A stretch of 64,000 nucleotides of DNA from Siderastrea siderea (GCA_964030785.1 OZ034969.1:36742301-36806300), one strand, 5' to 3'. Shown: positions 17,101 to 29,346, counted from the stretch's first letter. Program-made: numbers and translations. Notes: generated by a model not told the origin, from the sequence alone.

Positions 17101-17233
17101 CAATGAGGTTGTCCGTAGCGTCTTCCGAGTCACACAAGAAGTGATTAACCCACGTCCAACACCTAGATCACACTGAGGCTAAGGTATAACAAACACAGAT
17201 AGAGCAAGATGCTAATGAAGAACCCGTGGGAGC
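14119..17233. other. Intergenic DNA between polycystin copies
   Basis: No supported gene. It contains a diverged direct repeat of about 200 bp (14642-14845 and 15403-15605, both starting near CACTGTGTG(G/A)TGG), a short foldback TTACGCCA...TGGCGTAA at 16020-16062 and a 16-bp C run at 16190-16205. Confidence 0.5.
14642..15605 (+). repeat. Diverged direct repeat pair
   Basis: Segments 14642-14845 and 15403-15605 share CACTGTGTG(G/A)TGGT, a stretch with TCTTACTTCAA/TTCTTACGTACG, CAATCAGATGTTCC/CAATCAAATGTTCC and CACAGT(C/T)CGCTCCA in the same order. Confidence 0.55.
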
Positions 17234-17540
17234 CACGCTTTTAAGTTTGTAGTTCCTAGGGCAAAGAAAGATATTTTTAAGTTTTCTTTCTTCCCACAAA
17301 CAATCAATGAATGGAACTCCCTTCCCGAGGATATTGTAAATACAACGTCCGTAGATAGTTTAAAATCTAAGTTAGTTAATAGTTTTTAATATTCCGTTGT
17401 ATTAGTTTTATTATATATTCCATTGTATCAGTTTTATTGTATTATATTTATTTAGTTTTTAATATTCCAATGTATTAGTTTTTCCAGTTTTTTACAGTTG
17501 GTGTGATATCTCGCGATTTTTTACCGACTTAATAAAGCGT
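17215..17540 (+). mobile_element. 5'-truncated LINE: end of reverse transcriptase ORF and tail
   Basis: The frame from 17234 to TAA at 17387-17389 reads FKFVVPRAKKDIFKFSFFP, then INEWNSLPEDIVNTTSVDSL, then a KSKL-type end, the standard C-terminus of CR1/L2/jockey-like non-LTR retrotransposon ORF2. A frame break lies just upstream. The 3' region runs through repeated TTAGTTTTTATTATATTCC-like sequence to a TGTAGATGTAGA tail. Confidence 0.65.
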
Positions 17541-20500
17541 ATATGTAGATGTAGACCTTGTGTTGTTAAAACTCTTTCATTTGACAATGACGTTTGACAA
17601 ATTTGACAAATTATGTGACATAAAACCACAAAACATGAACTCACCATCGCTGAACATTGGGAAGCAACAAACGACTTATTTTCCTTGCTTCCTTTGTTGT
17701 TTGCCAAGGAAGATTCAGAATGTGTTTCCTCCTACATGGGATTTCTATGTAGACAGCTTTATTAGTACCACAAAGTGCACTTCAAGACAACCATGTAAAA
17801 AAGTCGCAGGACCTAGTTGTAATTTAAACTTTGCTTCATAATCTAGTAACCAATAAGCATTACGTGCTCTTCCATTTAACTACGTAAAATCGGCTAGTTT
17901 TACAATGATTATAATAATAATGTGTCTGTGCAACATCATTGAGTATTACACGGAAGAATAACAATTTCCTTATTTTGTCCAAGGGAAGGGAGATAGTTTT
18001 CACATGGACGTTTTAACTTTTTTCGTCCAAGCAAAAGCCATCAAACTTTGTTTACTGATCTTATATTATTTTTAGCAAACCAATTACATATGGCACTGAT
18101 CGTGGAATATACTGTTTCCAAAGCAACCATATCTAACAGCCTTATTTATAGGAACGTTTTCTCACAAAGTTCACATTATTTCAGTTTTTATCGTTTTGAT
18201 CACTTCTGAGTCATTTTTGACGGTTTTCTGATGTCCTGCAGAAATCGAGAAATGTATGATGGCAGTCGCTTGTAAAACATGAGTTAATTACCACGTCATG
18301 TGATACATGTGAGCTTTCCTAGCTACTATACGCCCTTCACTTTCCCTTGTCACAGCCTTTATCCCTTTGAGGTTACGAAGAGGCATTGAAACACTCATTG
18401 ACCCTCTTTCTCCAGAGAACCTCAACCAACAACATTCAGAAAACCTGGAAGCCCTTACGTGTAATTATCTCTGCAGCCGTTCTTTGAATTGTCTTCAAAT
18501 CGTTACAGATTTAGTTATAGATTTAGTCCTTTGTTACCCTGACTTGTATTGGGACTACCTAGAATCATGAAACTCCATATTTTTCCGCGTTACTTAGGTG
18601 AAGTCATTATTGATATTAACATAATAAACTTACTGGGAAATACATTTGGCACTATATTGTGTATGACACAATAAACATTTTCAAGGTTTCCAACGTCACC
18701 TTAGTTGGGAACACAAAAGGCTGAATTGGCGGTGCTTGCTGGGGATTCTGGTCAACTTTAAAGCTCTGTTACCCCACTCCAAATTGATAAGCTATCAAAA
18801 TTTCTGCAGCAATTAGTTACATTGTTCTCCTGATGGAGGTTAACACCGGTAAAAATGTTCTTATGTAAATTGTATTTTCGAATACATTTGCTTATCGTGG
18901 TTAGTTTTACAATTTTGTTTACTGACGTGTTATCCTGTATTTGTTCTCTATATCTCTGAAAACAATCAAACGAGAATCGCCTTTAAACGACATAATTGTA
19001 GAAAATCGAACACATTCTAGTAATGTTACAGAGTTATAGTGTAAATAAAATCAGATAAATGGTTTCTATCTCGTCAAAATGAGTGAATGATTCTAAGATC
19101 GTCGCATGTATTGAAAATATTGTTTAAGTCTCTATGCCCAAATTTATGCAGTGAGAGGTTTCGAAAGTGGAAACAAATCAAGAGGTCGGATGCCAAACTG
19201 AAGCCGCCCATAGATGGTTTTCCCGTTACTCATTGCCGCCATGTTGGTGGACATAACCAAAAGGTTTGTCATCAGCTTCCTTTGTTCTGTCCACCAACAT
19301 GGCCGCCACACCATTGTCTTTTGCGTCTCCAGGGATTGGTTGCAAACCACCTATAGCAGCATATATTAGCATCGACTAAAAAAAATTGTCATATGATAAG
19401 TATGAACCATAAAAGGTGAGAACTAAGGGTTTTCTGGAAAGTGAAAAAAAATTTTGGATTTATCAACTGAGTTGATAAGGAAAATTGGCCATCGTAAAGA
19501 AATTGAAAGCTGATGTTTTGAGTGTAAGACCTTCGCCAGAGCGAATCAAGAAATTGTGCGATGTAGTTGGTTTACATCACAGTTTCTTTAGAAACTAATC
19601 CCCTTTGTGGGAAAGGTTTGCACAGTCATTGCATTATCATTCTTAAGAGTGGCTCTCTGTTAATATGAACAATCCGGTGACAAGACCAAAATTTCGAATT
19701 TCTTTGATTTATTAACCTTGAAGGCCATTTTGGCGTGACAGTCACTTTGTGTTCGATAAAATGAATAACATGTGATCGAAGTTCTTTGAAATTACGCTGC
19801 ATTTTGAAAAGAAAAACTCAAATAGAAGTGGAAGTAAACTTTGAAACACGGTATTCCAGGTTTGAAAAAAACACTTGATGCCTTATTGCTATATACTGTT
19901 TAGAAATGACTACTCCCAACGTTTACACTGAACAATAAACAATCGCAGCATGTCAAAGTACACCTTAGTATTTTAACGCGCCATGCGTCATGTTAAAAAC
20001 TGTTCGATTCGTACAATTAACCAAAATGAGCTTTAATTTGTTGAGGGGAAGACTTGTTACCTATCTACCGATGTATAAAGGCGCGACCAATTAATGAAAT
20101 GTGGAAGGGACAGGGACATGGATCTCGACATTTGACCACAACCATGCTGGTTTATTGCAACGGTTGAATACAAATGCCTCATCTTTTTCCCGTTTCAAAA
20201 TATGCACTTATAACCACGGAATTGTCAAGAAACCTTGCAGAAGGACCAGGGGTAATGATGCCTTAAAAATGTGGCTTGCTAAACTTCACTGTTCTTTGAC
20301 GTGACAACAGAGACGAATATGTACCATGTACATGATTGAGGGGTCAGGTGAGGGGATATTGCTAAAAAAAGGAAGAAGATCTGACTCTTTATGGAAGGAC
20401 ATTACTTGTCAAATCACTGGGATATCTCAGCTGATTTTAATACTCTGCCTCAATACTCTCTGCTCCGGAGACAATCATTCAGCAAGTTCAAAATAAACTC

Positions 20501-20800
20501 CTCGTGTTTTGTGGAAAAACAAAAAGGATAAGATCAAAAGATAGGTGCTCTATCTACCACTGTCAAAAAAAGGCTTAACGTTCCCATGCTTTGGTACAAA
20601 AGTGCTAATATACAGATTGAGCCAAGCCTAAAAGCGGAGCTCCACTCTTTTTTATTGCTGGAACTTATTCATTTTTAAAGTAATTACCAAACAAAAAGAA
20701 AAAATGAGGACAAACGTTCCCTCACTCGAGCTGCTGGAACGCAAGGGGGATCACGCTAACCACTTGACCAACCTGCCATGTCGTCAAATGCAGTCTTCGA
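17541..20800. other. Intergenic DNA without supported genes
   Basis: AT-rich, with short chance ORFs only. The one structured item is an inverted repeat at 19238-19252 and 19289-19303 (GCCATGTTGGTGGAC and its complement), which also contains a YY1-like GCCGCCATNTTG site. Confidence 0.5.
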
Positions 20801-20804
20801 TTAA

Positions 20805-21330
20805 GATAAACACGCGGGTGTTTTTCTGGGAAAATGTGCTCGACCGCCGCAAAAACCATGGTTGTGGACAGCAAAAACTGGAAGGTACTAGCGTTGCTAT
20901 GTTTGAGGTCAGGACTGCAGCCAAATGCTGCAAATTCAAGTGATATGTTCTTCAACTCGATTCAATGTTATGCGAGTTACTGGATTACAATAAACACGGG
21001 TATTTTTGGGGGGGGAAATGTGTCAAACTGCCGCAAAATCTATTATTGTAGACAGAAAAAAACCGGAGGGCACTAGCTCTGCTATGTTTAACGTCGGGAA
21101 TTCGGCCAAATGCTGCGAATTCAAGCGTTATGTACTTTCACTCGATTCGATGTTACGCGAGTTACCTGACATACGCGAGTTGAGATAAACACGGGAGTTC
21201 TTCGTGCACAAACGTGTTCGGGCCGTCGCAAAAACCATGGTTGTGGACAGAAAAAAGTGACGGCACTAGCTCCCGCCGTATGTTTGGCGTAGGGACCCGT
21301 GCCAAATGCTGCAAACTCAAGCGATGTGCT
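20805..21330 (+). repeat. Tandem array of about 190-bp units
   Basis: Nearly three units share ACGG/ACGCGGGTRTTTTT, GACCGCCGCAAAAACCATGG-like, TGTGGACAG(A/C)AAAAA, GCACTAGCTC and GCCAAATGCTGC(A/G)AA blocks. Units start near 20805, 20996 and 21188. A further copy lies reversed at 49425-49600, so this is a dispersed repeat that has been tandemly amplified here. Confidence 0.65.
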
Positions 21331-21835
21331 GACCGAGTTTGCAGGATGGCAATTTGTTTTAATTGCCAATCAACGTGTAGATTTCAACGTCAAGGAGACT
21401 GATTTTGCTAGTCATACAAAGATAAATGCCATCTGCAGAGCTTGAACAGCGACTGAATAGAAAAAGAAAACACGCTAAAATGATCTACAACCTTTCTCAA
21501 ACATTTTTTCTTTGGGAATTAAAAATTCTTCGTTATTAACAATTAAAAAAGAATAACCTTGCTCTCTTTCAAGTGGCCGTCAAGTGTTGCTTGGATCACT
21601 TTTAAGGACAAAGGTTCGTATTCGGTTTCGTCTTGTTTACGCACGGAAGCAAAAAGCCTCTCGAGTACTTTATCCAACTCCTCAGGAAGAATCTTCTCAG
21701 TGTTTTTGTCGAGGCCGTTTTAGTCACATCACTTCACAAAAACCTTCACCCACTGAATTGTGCTCTTTCTCGTGTCTAGGTTTTCTGCAGCGTCTTTTAA
21801 TGCCGTGGCATCTTCATCCGTAACATCAAGAAAAG

Positions 21836-22846
21836 TTGGATGATTTTTTAAAGTACCTTAACAAAAATCACCCTACTATCAAATTCATCAGTGAACGTTC
21901 AACAACCTCTATCCCTTTTCTAGATGTGAACATTCAACTACACAATGGTAAAATCGAAACTGACCTTTTTTGTAAACCTACGGATAAACACCAATATTTG
22001 CTACATTCCTCAAGTCACCCATATCACACAAAGAAGTCCATCCCCTACAGCCTAGCTCTTCGTTTACGTCGCATTTGCTCCACGGACGAATTCTTTGAAC
22101 GCCGTTCAGCTGAACTTCAAACTGACTTAACCAAACGGGGATACAAACGGCGTTTCATTCAAGACCAGATCTCGAGAGCAAAACAGATACCTCGAAACGA
22201 AGGTTTAAAGGAACAAAAACAAGCCTCAAAGGACACATCTGACCGAGTCCCTTTCATTATCACCTATAACCCAGCTTTACCCAACATTCAAGATATACTC
22301 CGCAAGAAACAACCTATTCTACACTCCACAGAACGTTTGAAAAACATCTTCAATGAAGTTCCTGTCGTCGCTTTCCATCGTTCAACCAACCTTTGCGACC
22401 TACTCGTTCGTGCTAAACTAGCAAGCACTAACAAGACACCCAAGCTCCCCGCTGTCACATTCCGCTGCAATTCAAAACATGGATGCCTCACCTGCCCAAT
22501 TATTGAGAATGGAAAAACGTCATACACTTTTACTAACACAGGGGAAACAAGACAAATAAGACACCATATTACTTGTAATTCAACTAACTTAACATATATG
22601 ATCGAATGTAAAAAGTGTAAGAAACAATACATAGGTGAAACTAAACGCACACTTCGTGAACGTTTTTCCGAACACAGACAAACTACGAATACTCCCCTTC
22701 ACGTCTGGGTCTTATCCCACTTGAACTACAACCTACACCCAGTGCATCGCGCCGAAAAGCACGAGAAGACCGACGGAATGAAAGTTGATCATTCAAATCT
22801 AAACATTGTCCGTAATATAGACATTATACCCTATACATATTTATAG
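21836..22846 (+). pseudogene. Penelope-like element ORF fragment (RT thumb to GIY-YIG)
   Basis: This 336-codon frame matches the C-terminal part of EN+ Penelope-like retroelements: the region after the RT catalytic box (DDFLKYLNKNHPTIKF, SIPFLDVNIQLHNGKIETDL, KPTDKHQYLLHSSSHP), a cysteine motif in the linker (CNSKHGCLTCP) and a GIY-YIG endonuclease start (KKQYIGETKRTLRERFSEH). The RT core is missing 5'. After the EHRQTT motif about thirty expected codons are absent and the frame changes: the other frame resumes the conserved C-terminal part (ASRRKAREDRR). The element is dead for endonuclease activity. The initiator ATG is accidental. Confidence 0.75.
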
Positions 22847-23215
22847 CATGTTATGTAGTATTTTTCTTTTTTCTTTCTTTTTATTATTATAATATTTTTT
22901 ATTAATTCTCATTTTTATTTAATTTTTTCTACATTAGTTAATCATTTACCATTTGCGTATTTTCAAAATTCAAACTTTTGGAGCCGTTATAGTATTTTCC
23001 TTCAGAATAGCTCTGGCCCTGAGGAAGGTTAATTTTGTTAACCGAAATATTGGCCGTTAAATAAATCAGCCCTTTGCCGTAGAGCCAGCCTTGCATTCAG
23101 TTTTGTTCTATTACACTTCAAGTGACGTCTGGCTCCAGCATCTCCACCAGAGATCCGGCAAGACCGAACCAGTGCACTTTATTTACGCGTAGTGTGGACC
23201 TCTGCATCCAGAGGT
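22847..23215 (+). mobile_element. 3' end of the Penelope-like element
   Basis: T-rich 3' sequence followed by CCTGAGGAAGG, a GGTTAA/TTAACC stem and CGAAATATTGG, then AATAAATCAG and GACGTCTGGCTCC. CTGANGA plus a stem plus GAAA (23019-23025, 23027-23043, 23044-23047) resembles the hammerhead ribozyme core that Penelope-like elements are known to carry, though one extra A lies before the stem. Confidence 0.5.
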
Positions 23216-23509
23216 TATATTAAAATTATATACTAAACAATGGTATGAAGTGTTATTCATATGATGGACAGCTTGCAGGAGACGTGTCAGGCGCAACAAC
23301 CGTTTCCATGACAACGATTGCTATTGACTTTTTTTCCAATTCGGATTGGTACCAGTTCAAGGAAAAATAGAGAAAACAAAACTTTTAAGCTTTCTTTAGT
23401 CGCAAAACTTAGCATAACTTAGCATAAGAAACATCACTCTGGATATTAAGCCAACTATTTCATGGCCACCACACTCTAGCGACTTATTGATGCTGCTATC
23501 GCTCCTGAC

Positions 23510-23782
23510 ATGCTGTGCAACATGCTGGCCTGGGTTCTTACCTCAGATACCGAATATTGTCTTGAACGAGTCACCAATCTTCCCAATCATGTTCATTGCT
23601 GGATTCTCTCCCTGGGGAAGGATCTAATTCACTGTGTTACCCGAGGTCGTATCAAGGCTCCCAAGCACGTACTTCTCCCAATGACTATCAAAAGTCTCAC
23701 AGGGAATGCTGTGGTAGTCTCTCTCCTGCATAGATTTGGTCAACGGAAGAGCCCGAGACGTCAATTGCTGAGTAAGCTATAA
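23510..23782 (+). pseudogene. Fragment of a repeat-associated ORF
   Basis: The frame includes LGKDLIHCVTRGRIKAPKHV and MTIKSLTGNAVVVSLLHRFGQ, a pattern I associate with a widely dispersed, transposon-linked ORF in invertebrate genomes (PKH, then a TGS-like motif, then LL.(K/R).G). It has no proper start and ends against the inverted polymerase-like fragment. Family placement is tentative. Confidence 0.3.
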
Positions 23783-24942
23783 TCGTCTTACCTCGAGCAC
23801 ATATTTTGGTATGGCGTTGAAAATTACAATCTTTTGTAAAGCGAGCTCTACAATGAGTGCATGCATAAGTATTGCTAACTTTGCGAGGTCTTTGATGCGG
23901 AACGCATGTCATTATGGTCTTTAGCTTATCCGAACGGATTCCATCTAAGGTGCCATGTCACGTCTTCATTCTTGCGCTCAGGCTCATAGACTCGGATAGC
24001 TAACCACTCTGTTAAACATTTTCCCTGACTGAGATATTTTTCAGCCTTATCTAGTTCATCTAACAAGGTTTTTGGGCAATCTTTTGGGGCAGTTTTAGGT
24101 TTGTAAAAGCTCTTAGCAAGCTCCTGAGCCGCTTGAATACTTCGATCAGGTCGAGCCCCGCGATGCACAGCCTTACAACACCAGAGACAAAGATTACCTT
24201 GATACGTATCAAGTGCGACCATAGACGCGCCTTTTTAATGTTTATGCGCAAGATTACGCCCCTAACAACGGTTGCCGGTCAAGCACCACCTTCACATCAA
24301 CATTAAAGAATTCAGCAAAACCCCACTTCGTGTGAGGAAGGTCTATTTTACCAGATTCCAGTCGGTAATTTTCCTCTTCATTCGGCCAAGCCTTTGCCTC
24401 AGACATGTGATATATCAAAGGTGAGACATCAGACTTTTTATAATATATAATTTCGGCTCCAGTTTCATGGTTATGAATCTTATACGAATATGTATCTTGT
24501 AGATAGAAAGAGGTCTGAACACTCTCTCGGATCTTTTCCATCATCCTTTGGGTTAGATTTTCATACAGATTTTGAATGAATCGCCGATGAAAGAACGCCA
24601 GCCTGCTACCTTTTCTACACCCTCAGGCTTAGCAACATCAAATAGACCTAAAATTCCATTCTGATAACTTGTAACATTTCTTTTTCTCTGAGGACAAAAT
24701 AGATCAAACTCCCTCAATAAAGCCCGTCTTTTTCTTTCCTTCCTCTTCCTTGGGTGATCTACAGGCTTGTATCTTTGCAGAAGCAGGGGTGTCAGTAATC
24801 GCCTCTTCACTTCTTCAGATATAGGCTCATCCATAATGTTTTTTAGAACATCACGGAGAGGCTCATCTGGGTACATTTCTGCAAGTAGCTGGTCGCTATA
24901 CTCATCCGTCTCTGCTGTTATAAAATGTCTGTTGTCCCACAC
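23697..24942 (-). pseudogene. Decayed protein-primed DNA polymerase-like ORF (N-terminal region)
   Basis: Four consecutive minus-strand frames (24942-24553, 24544-24254, 24222-23926, 23912-23697) read as one protein broken by frame changes. Features in order are a basic linker (HPRKRKERKRRALLREFD), a GAEIIYYKKSDVSPLIYH segment, NLCLWCCKAVHRGARPDRS, VYEPERKNEDVTWHLR and a C2H2-like finger (YACTHCRARFTKDCNFQRHTK). This order resembles the N-terminal part of the PolB-related proteins of Polinton-like elements that are common in cnidarians. The polymerase core is not present in the window. Recognition is from pattern only. Confidence 0.45.
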
Positions 24943-25180
24943 TTTATTTCACCCAACATTTAACAGAAAGCTTGGTAGTAGATTACCAACAGGTCACATA
25001 TCTCTAATAGGTTGTATTTGCGGTCTCGGGGGAAACCCCTATGAGATAATATCTTTTCTTGAATGTTCTAAAATAACTCAAGCGGAAACCCCTAGGCATG
25101 ACCTATTCAATATCCGTTTTAGTAAATATCACGAAACTTTTCATAACTATAGACCCTTCGCTTTTAATATATTTTGTCGA

Positions 25181-25298
25181 AGTAGTAAACCAAGAGTCGA
25201 CCAAATACCAACTAAACTCGGCACATCTGAGCTGAAGCGCAGCGAAGCGAAGATGTGCCTAGTTTAGGTAGTATTTGGTTGACTCTTGGTTTACTACT
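25181..25298. repeat. Foldback (hairpin) MITE
   Basis: AGTAGTAAACCAAGAGTCGA from 25181 is nearly complementary to GACTCTTGGTTTACTACT ending at 25298. The arms cover about 48 bp each (25181-25228 and 25251-25298) with a few mismatches and a 22-nt loop rich in GAAGCG. Confidence 0.75.
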
Positions 25299-26266
25299 CA
25301 ATCGCATGATAAGTGTTTTTCAAACAGGAAATATAGCGCGTTTCAACGTTTATTTCTTCTACTTGAGTTTTTCTTTCCAAATTGCGGGGTAATTTTAAAG
25401 AACTTCGATCATAAGTTATTCATTTAATCCAATACAACGTGACTGTCACGCCAAAATAGCCTTCACAGTCAAATTTCTCAAAAGCGCAGTTTTGAGGGCC
25501 ACCAGAACAAAATTCACAATAAGTAAGAGACAGGTTCAACTTTAATCTGTACAAGTCCCCACGTTATAAATTGGCGATTGCCAGAAGCAGTCATTTTTTC
25601 CTAGTACATTCTTCAGACGAAATGTTCTTCGTCAATTACAAACGAGAAAAATAAGAGGCATGGAGCCAGGGAAGAAGAAGACCGTTGATCAGGTAATGTG
25701 AAATCGCACGGCCAATTCACTTTTGAAAAAGAGGTTTCTTTGAAAGTTTAAGCTTATGTTAGCAAAACTATTGTTGAAAAGTACTGAAGTTTTATTCTTC
25801 AGAAAAAACATCTAATATCTATAAATGGAAAGACAAAGTTCAAAAGAATTCTCAGTTGTCTTTTCGGTGGAAGGCAAAAAGTTCAAATGACGAAATTTGC
25901 CTCAGAATCGGACGGCACATCGCTGCATCTTATCAACCATCAACGGAACACAAACTCAAGAGACTGAACACTAGCAATTTCACTAACAACGGAACCGACG
26001 ACAATCAAACTAATTAGAGACGGATCGAAACACTGGCCAATCATTGTTTTCAATCTTTACGTCCAATAAAATCACGACTGAGGTAGTCAATCAGGTCAGT
26101 TACAAGAGACAGTAACACCATTGCCTGGTAACATTATAACTGCTCAATAAATGCGACAAACAACAGTCGTGCTAATGACTTTTTGAACGTGATCACATGA
26201 GACAGCCTACTCCTGGGTTCACAGCACTTCCTAAGTTAATAATAATCTCACGATTTTAATCTTCAG
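25299..26266. other. Upstream of polycystin copy 2
   Basis: No gene found. A search by eye for the GPS exon expected before the PLAT exon found none, so copy 2 lost it. Around 25838-25930 the sequence resembles 49310-49460 (AGTTCAAAAGAATNCTCAGTTG), part of a dispersed repeat. Confidence 0.45.
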
Positions 26267-27503
26267 GTCCAAGATACAGGACCTCCAGTTCTCCATCTTG
26301 CCTCAGAATCAAAAGGTCACACATACGAGTTGACCATAAAGACAGCTGTCTGGCATGGTGCAGGGACGACAGCCAATGTATCTTTTGTAATCTATAGAGT
26401 TGAAGGCAACAGCGGCACTCTAAAAATGCCTGAAACCTGTGGTAATGACTCTAAACAGAACTTCGTCCGAGGGACTGAGCAAAAGTTTGCGGTCATTTTG
26501 AAAACAGACATAGGTGAGATTGACTCCCTACGTGTTTGGCATGACAACTCAGGCAACGCCCCTTCATGGTATTTGGAGGAAATATATATTACAAATCCTA
26601 ACTCTGGAAGCTGTTGGAAGTTTGTATTCGAGACATGGCTAAGTCTAGAGGATGAGTCCTACTGCAATGAGGTGCTTCAAAACCCTGCCTGTTCCGGTCC
26701 AAATGTAACAACCACAGCTTTGAGGGAAGTATTTTCTAATGGCCATCTCTGGTTGTCAATCATTACCAAGACCCCAGAGGATTCTTTTACCAGAGGTCAA
26801 AGGATTTCATCGTGTATTTGTCTGCTGTTTTGTACTATGGCCGCCAATGCTGCATTCTATAACTGGGGGTCGCAATCACACCAAACCATCAACTTAGGAC
26901 CACTTAAATTTTCTGCAAGACAGGCTATCGTCAGCATACAAAGCGCCTTTCTTATCTTGCCCCTGCACGTCGTCATTCTGTTGTTGAAGAAGAGCTCAGC
27001 ACGTTTGCAAGGAGACCATTCACGTCGATGGCTGTGTTTGCTCTACATGACAAGTATTTTGTGTGCCTTGATTGCTGTCGCTTCAGCGGCCGTGACCATT
27101 GCCTACAGTCTCACGTAAGGAAGCGAGAAAAGCCAAGAGTGGATTTCGTCTGTCACCACCTCTTTCTTTCAAGACGTACTAATCGTGCAACCAAGCAAAT
27201 GCCTCCTCCTTGCCTCGCTGACGGTGATGTTTTCAAAATACAACGCGGAGAAAGTTTTCCTAATCAGCATCGTGGCAGTGAGTTGCCACGGAAGAAAATG
27301 ACTGTACCTTCAATAAAGTCCAGAGAGGTATCAAAGCTAAGAATGCAGAGTGTTACCAAAGCCAAACATCGTTTGTCTGTTACTCAAGGATGCTTCTACT
27401 CAGCTTTTCTTGTGGTTCTGGGAGTGCTTTCATATGGAAACAGAGACTCTGCTCGGTACTTTTTATCTAAATCCCTTGACGATCAAATTGGGATTTTGAG
27501 AAG
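26267..27503 (+). pseudogene. Copy 2 PLAT and membrane-helix exon
   Basis: The acceptor CTTCAG and donor GAGAAG|GTAATT are conserved. The PLAT part (SLRVWHDNSGNAPSWYLEE) and the first helices are open to codon 283, where copy 1 TGG is TAA. The stop lies in CACGTAAGG, which also creates a fair 5' splice site, so the stop could be spliced out. A frameshift then lies near 27245-27255, after the KYNAEK stretch, and a missing A in GGGATTTTG (about 27492) shifts the last codons. Confidence 0.7.
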
Positions 27504-27844
27504 GTAATTTTAAAAGAACGCATATTTTAGAGTCACCACTAATGGTCAACTTAAGACAGTAGAAACCGCGATTCCAGCCCTGGTTATTTGCATTATTTGA
27601 GCCAGTCATCGATTAACACAGATCAACAGGACTTTCTCAAGTTTGCATTTGATGATATGCGAAGTTTGTAATAAAGATTGCATGGAATTCGTTATTTGAA
27701 TAAACTAAGGTGAAAGTATTAGCTGAAATCTATCCTTCATAAACTGAAGTATTTTACCAATAGCATCCTATAGACGGATGGATATACATTTCACAATACC
27801 TAGATATGCTGCCACTGCTTATTAAATGTGAATTCCTTCGACAG

Positions 27845-28010
27845 GTAACAGATCCAAGGATGTTCTGGAATTGGTTGAATGAGACCCTAATTCCATATCT
27901 CTATTCTAGTCACTACCAATTTTCTTACCAAGAGACTTTACGAGTGGGCGGCGAGTTCACGTCGACTGTGATTGGAATGCTAAGATTACGTCAATTAAGA
28001 ACGAAAGAAG
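27845..28010 (+). CDS. Copy 2 exon: start of polycystin extracellular domain
   Basis: Same 166-nt length and phases as copy 1 at 12148-12313, with acceptor TTCGACAG and donor AAG|GTCAGT. It encodes MFWNWLNETLIPYLY and ends RLRQLRTKE. No disabling change is seen in this exon. Confidence 0.7.
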
Positions 28011-29346
28011 GTCAGTGAATTTAGGTTACTGAGAGTCTTGAACCGAGTTATTGACATTTTCTATAGTGAAGGAAAGGCGTTTGTCATTTTCGGAGTTTGT
28101 TCAAGTTTACTTGAAATGTATCTTAAACTGGCAGAATTTATACGCTTTGCACGGTAATCTGTTATCACTGGTTGCGGCATTGGCGGAAAAGCCAACGTGT
28201 CGCAAAAGCTAAGAGAACTAAATTGCCTCTACAAGGCTAAAATGAGGCATTTTCTTAACCCTTTCCCGCCGGCCTTTTTTGACTCAAAAACCACATTTTT
28301 TACCGTTAAAGCGGTTTTTTAAGTGCTGTGTTGCCAAATGCCACTAAACTTTGCTACAAAAGCGTTTTCTTACCCTTTAGCTACATTTTGAGTCAGCTTC
28401 TGTTGTAAATTGTACAATATTTTGCTTTGACGCATGCGCATAAGCCAAAATTTGGACTTTCGCTTCTTTTGCTTTCCTTTTTCTCTCCCTTTCTTTTCTC
28501 TTTATCTTCTACCTTTATCCCCTTTCTATTCACTGGAAAAGTTTTGGCCTCAGCCCTTCTAAAAACCTGGAAATCGAACATTGATCAACTAGGTGACTCG
28601 GCCTATTTTACCACCATCTTTCCACCCAAATTTGGACACGTTTTTTCTAGTATAGCTCTGCCAGAATTTGGTTGATATTCAAAATGGACACACGAATGGA
28701 TGGATCTGTCCTTGCTGTGTTAGCTGCTTATCAAAACAATCTGGTGACGTCAAAAATGATGATGTCACAAGTGGTTCAATGTCTCCGGGTCGAAAACGTC
28801 CCAGGAAAGAGTTAACCAAACAATCTAAAATCGTTTATCATGACAAGTCTTACTCTTTTGAGACAGATTTTGGTTGATTAATCAGGTTTAATGGAAAAAA
28901 GAAACATTTGAAACAAAATAGCCTTTTCTATTAAACAAGAAAACCTGTGGTTAATTAATTTGAAGTTAATTTGTGAGCCAATAGAATTAAACCTCCGAAT
29001 TCTCCTCACAAAAAAATTCTATGTATCACCTCTAAGCTTGTGGAAAGGTGATTCCCAACTAACTCGGTTGAAGTTGTTATGTAATGCAATCCATTTAAGA
29101 TAAGAACCTTTTATAGAAAGTTCTACTCAGTAGTTCTACCTACTTTTCCACTTGACATTTGTAACCTAGTTGATTAAACATAATGGAAAGAAAACATTTC
29201 GTCTGGTTGTGTTAGATATTCTGGGAATTTATTCGGCAACATTACATGGCGTCAGTAGTCCAAAAAGTAGCCTAAAATTTTCCATGATTTCGTGCTTTTT
29301 GGCAACTGTCTTCTTTATCGTCAAACTCCACCAAGTTTCTTCGAAA
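28011..29346. other. Intron 3 of copy 2
   Basis: No supported gene. A 69-codon frame at 28668-28877 has a basic RKRPRKELTK segment but no start codon or recognisable domain. Confidence 0.4.

Noticed and set aside
20805..21330. Repeat array considered as CRISPR
   Set aside because: Units are about 190 bp, diverged, with no short repeat-spacer pattern, and the genome context is animal.
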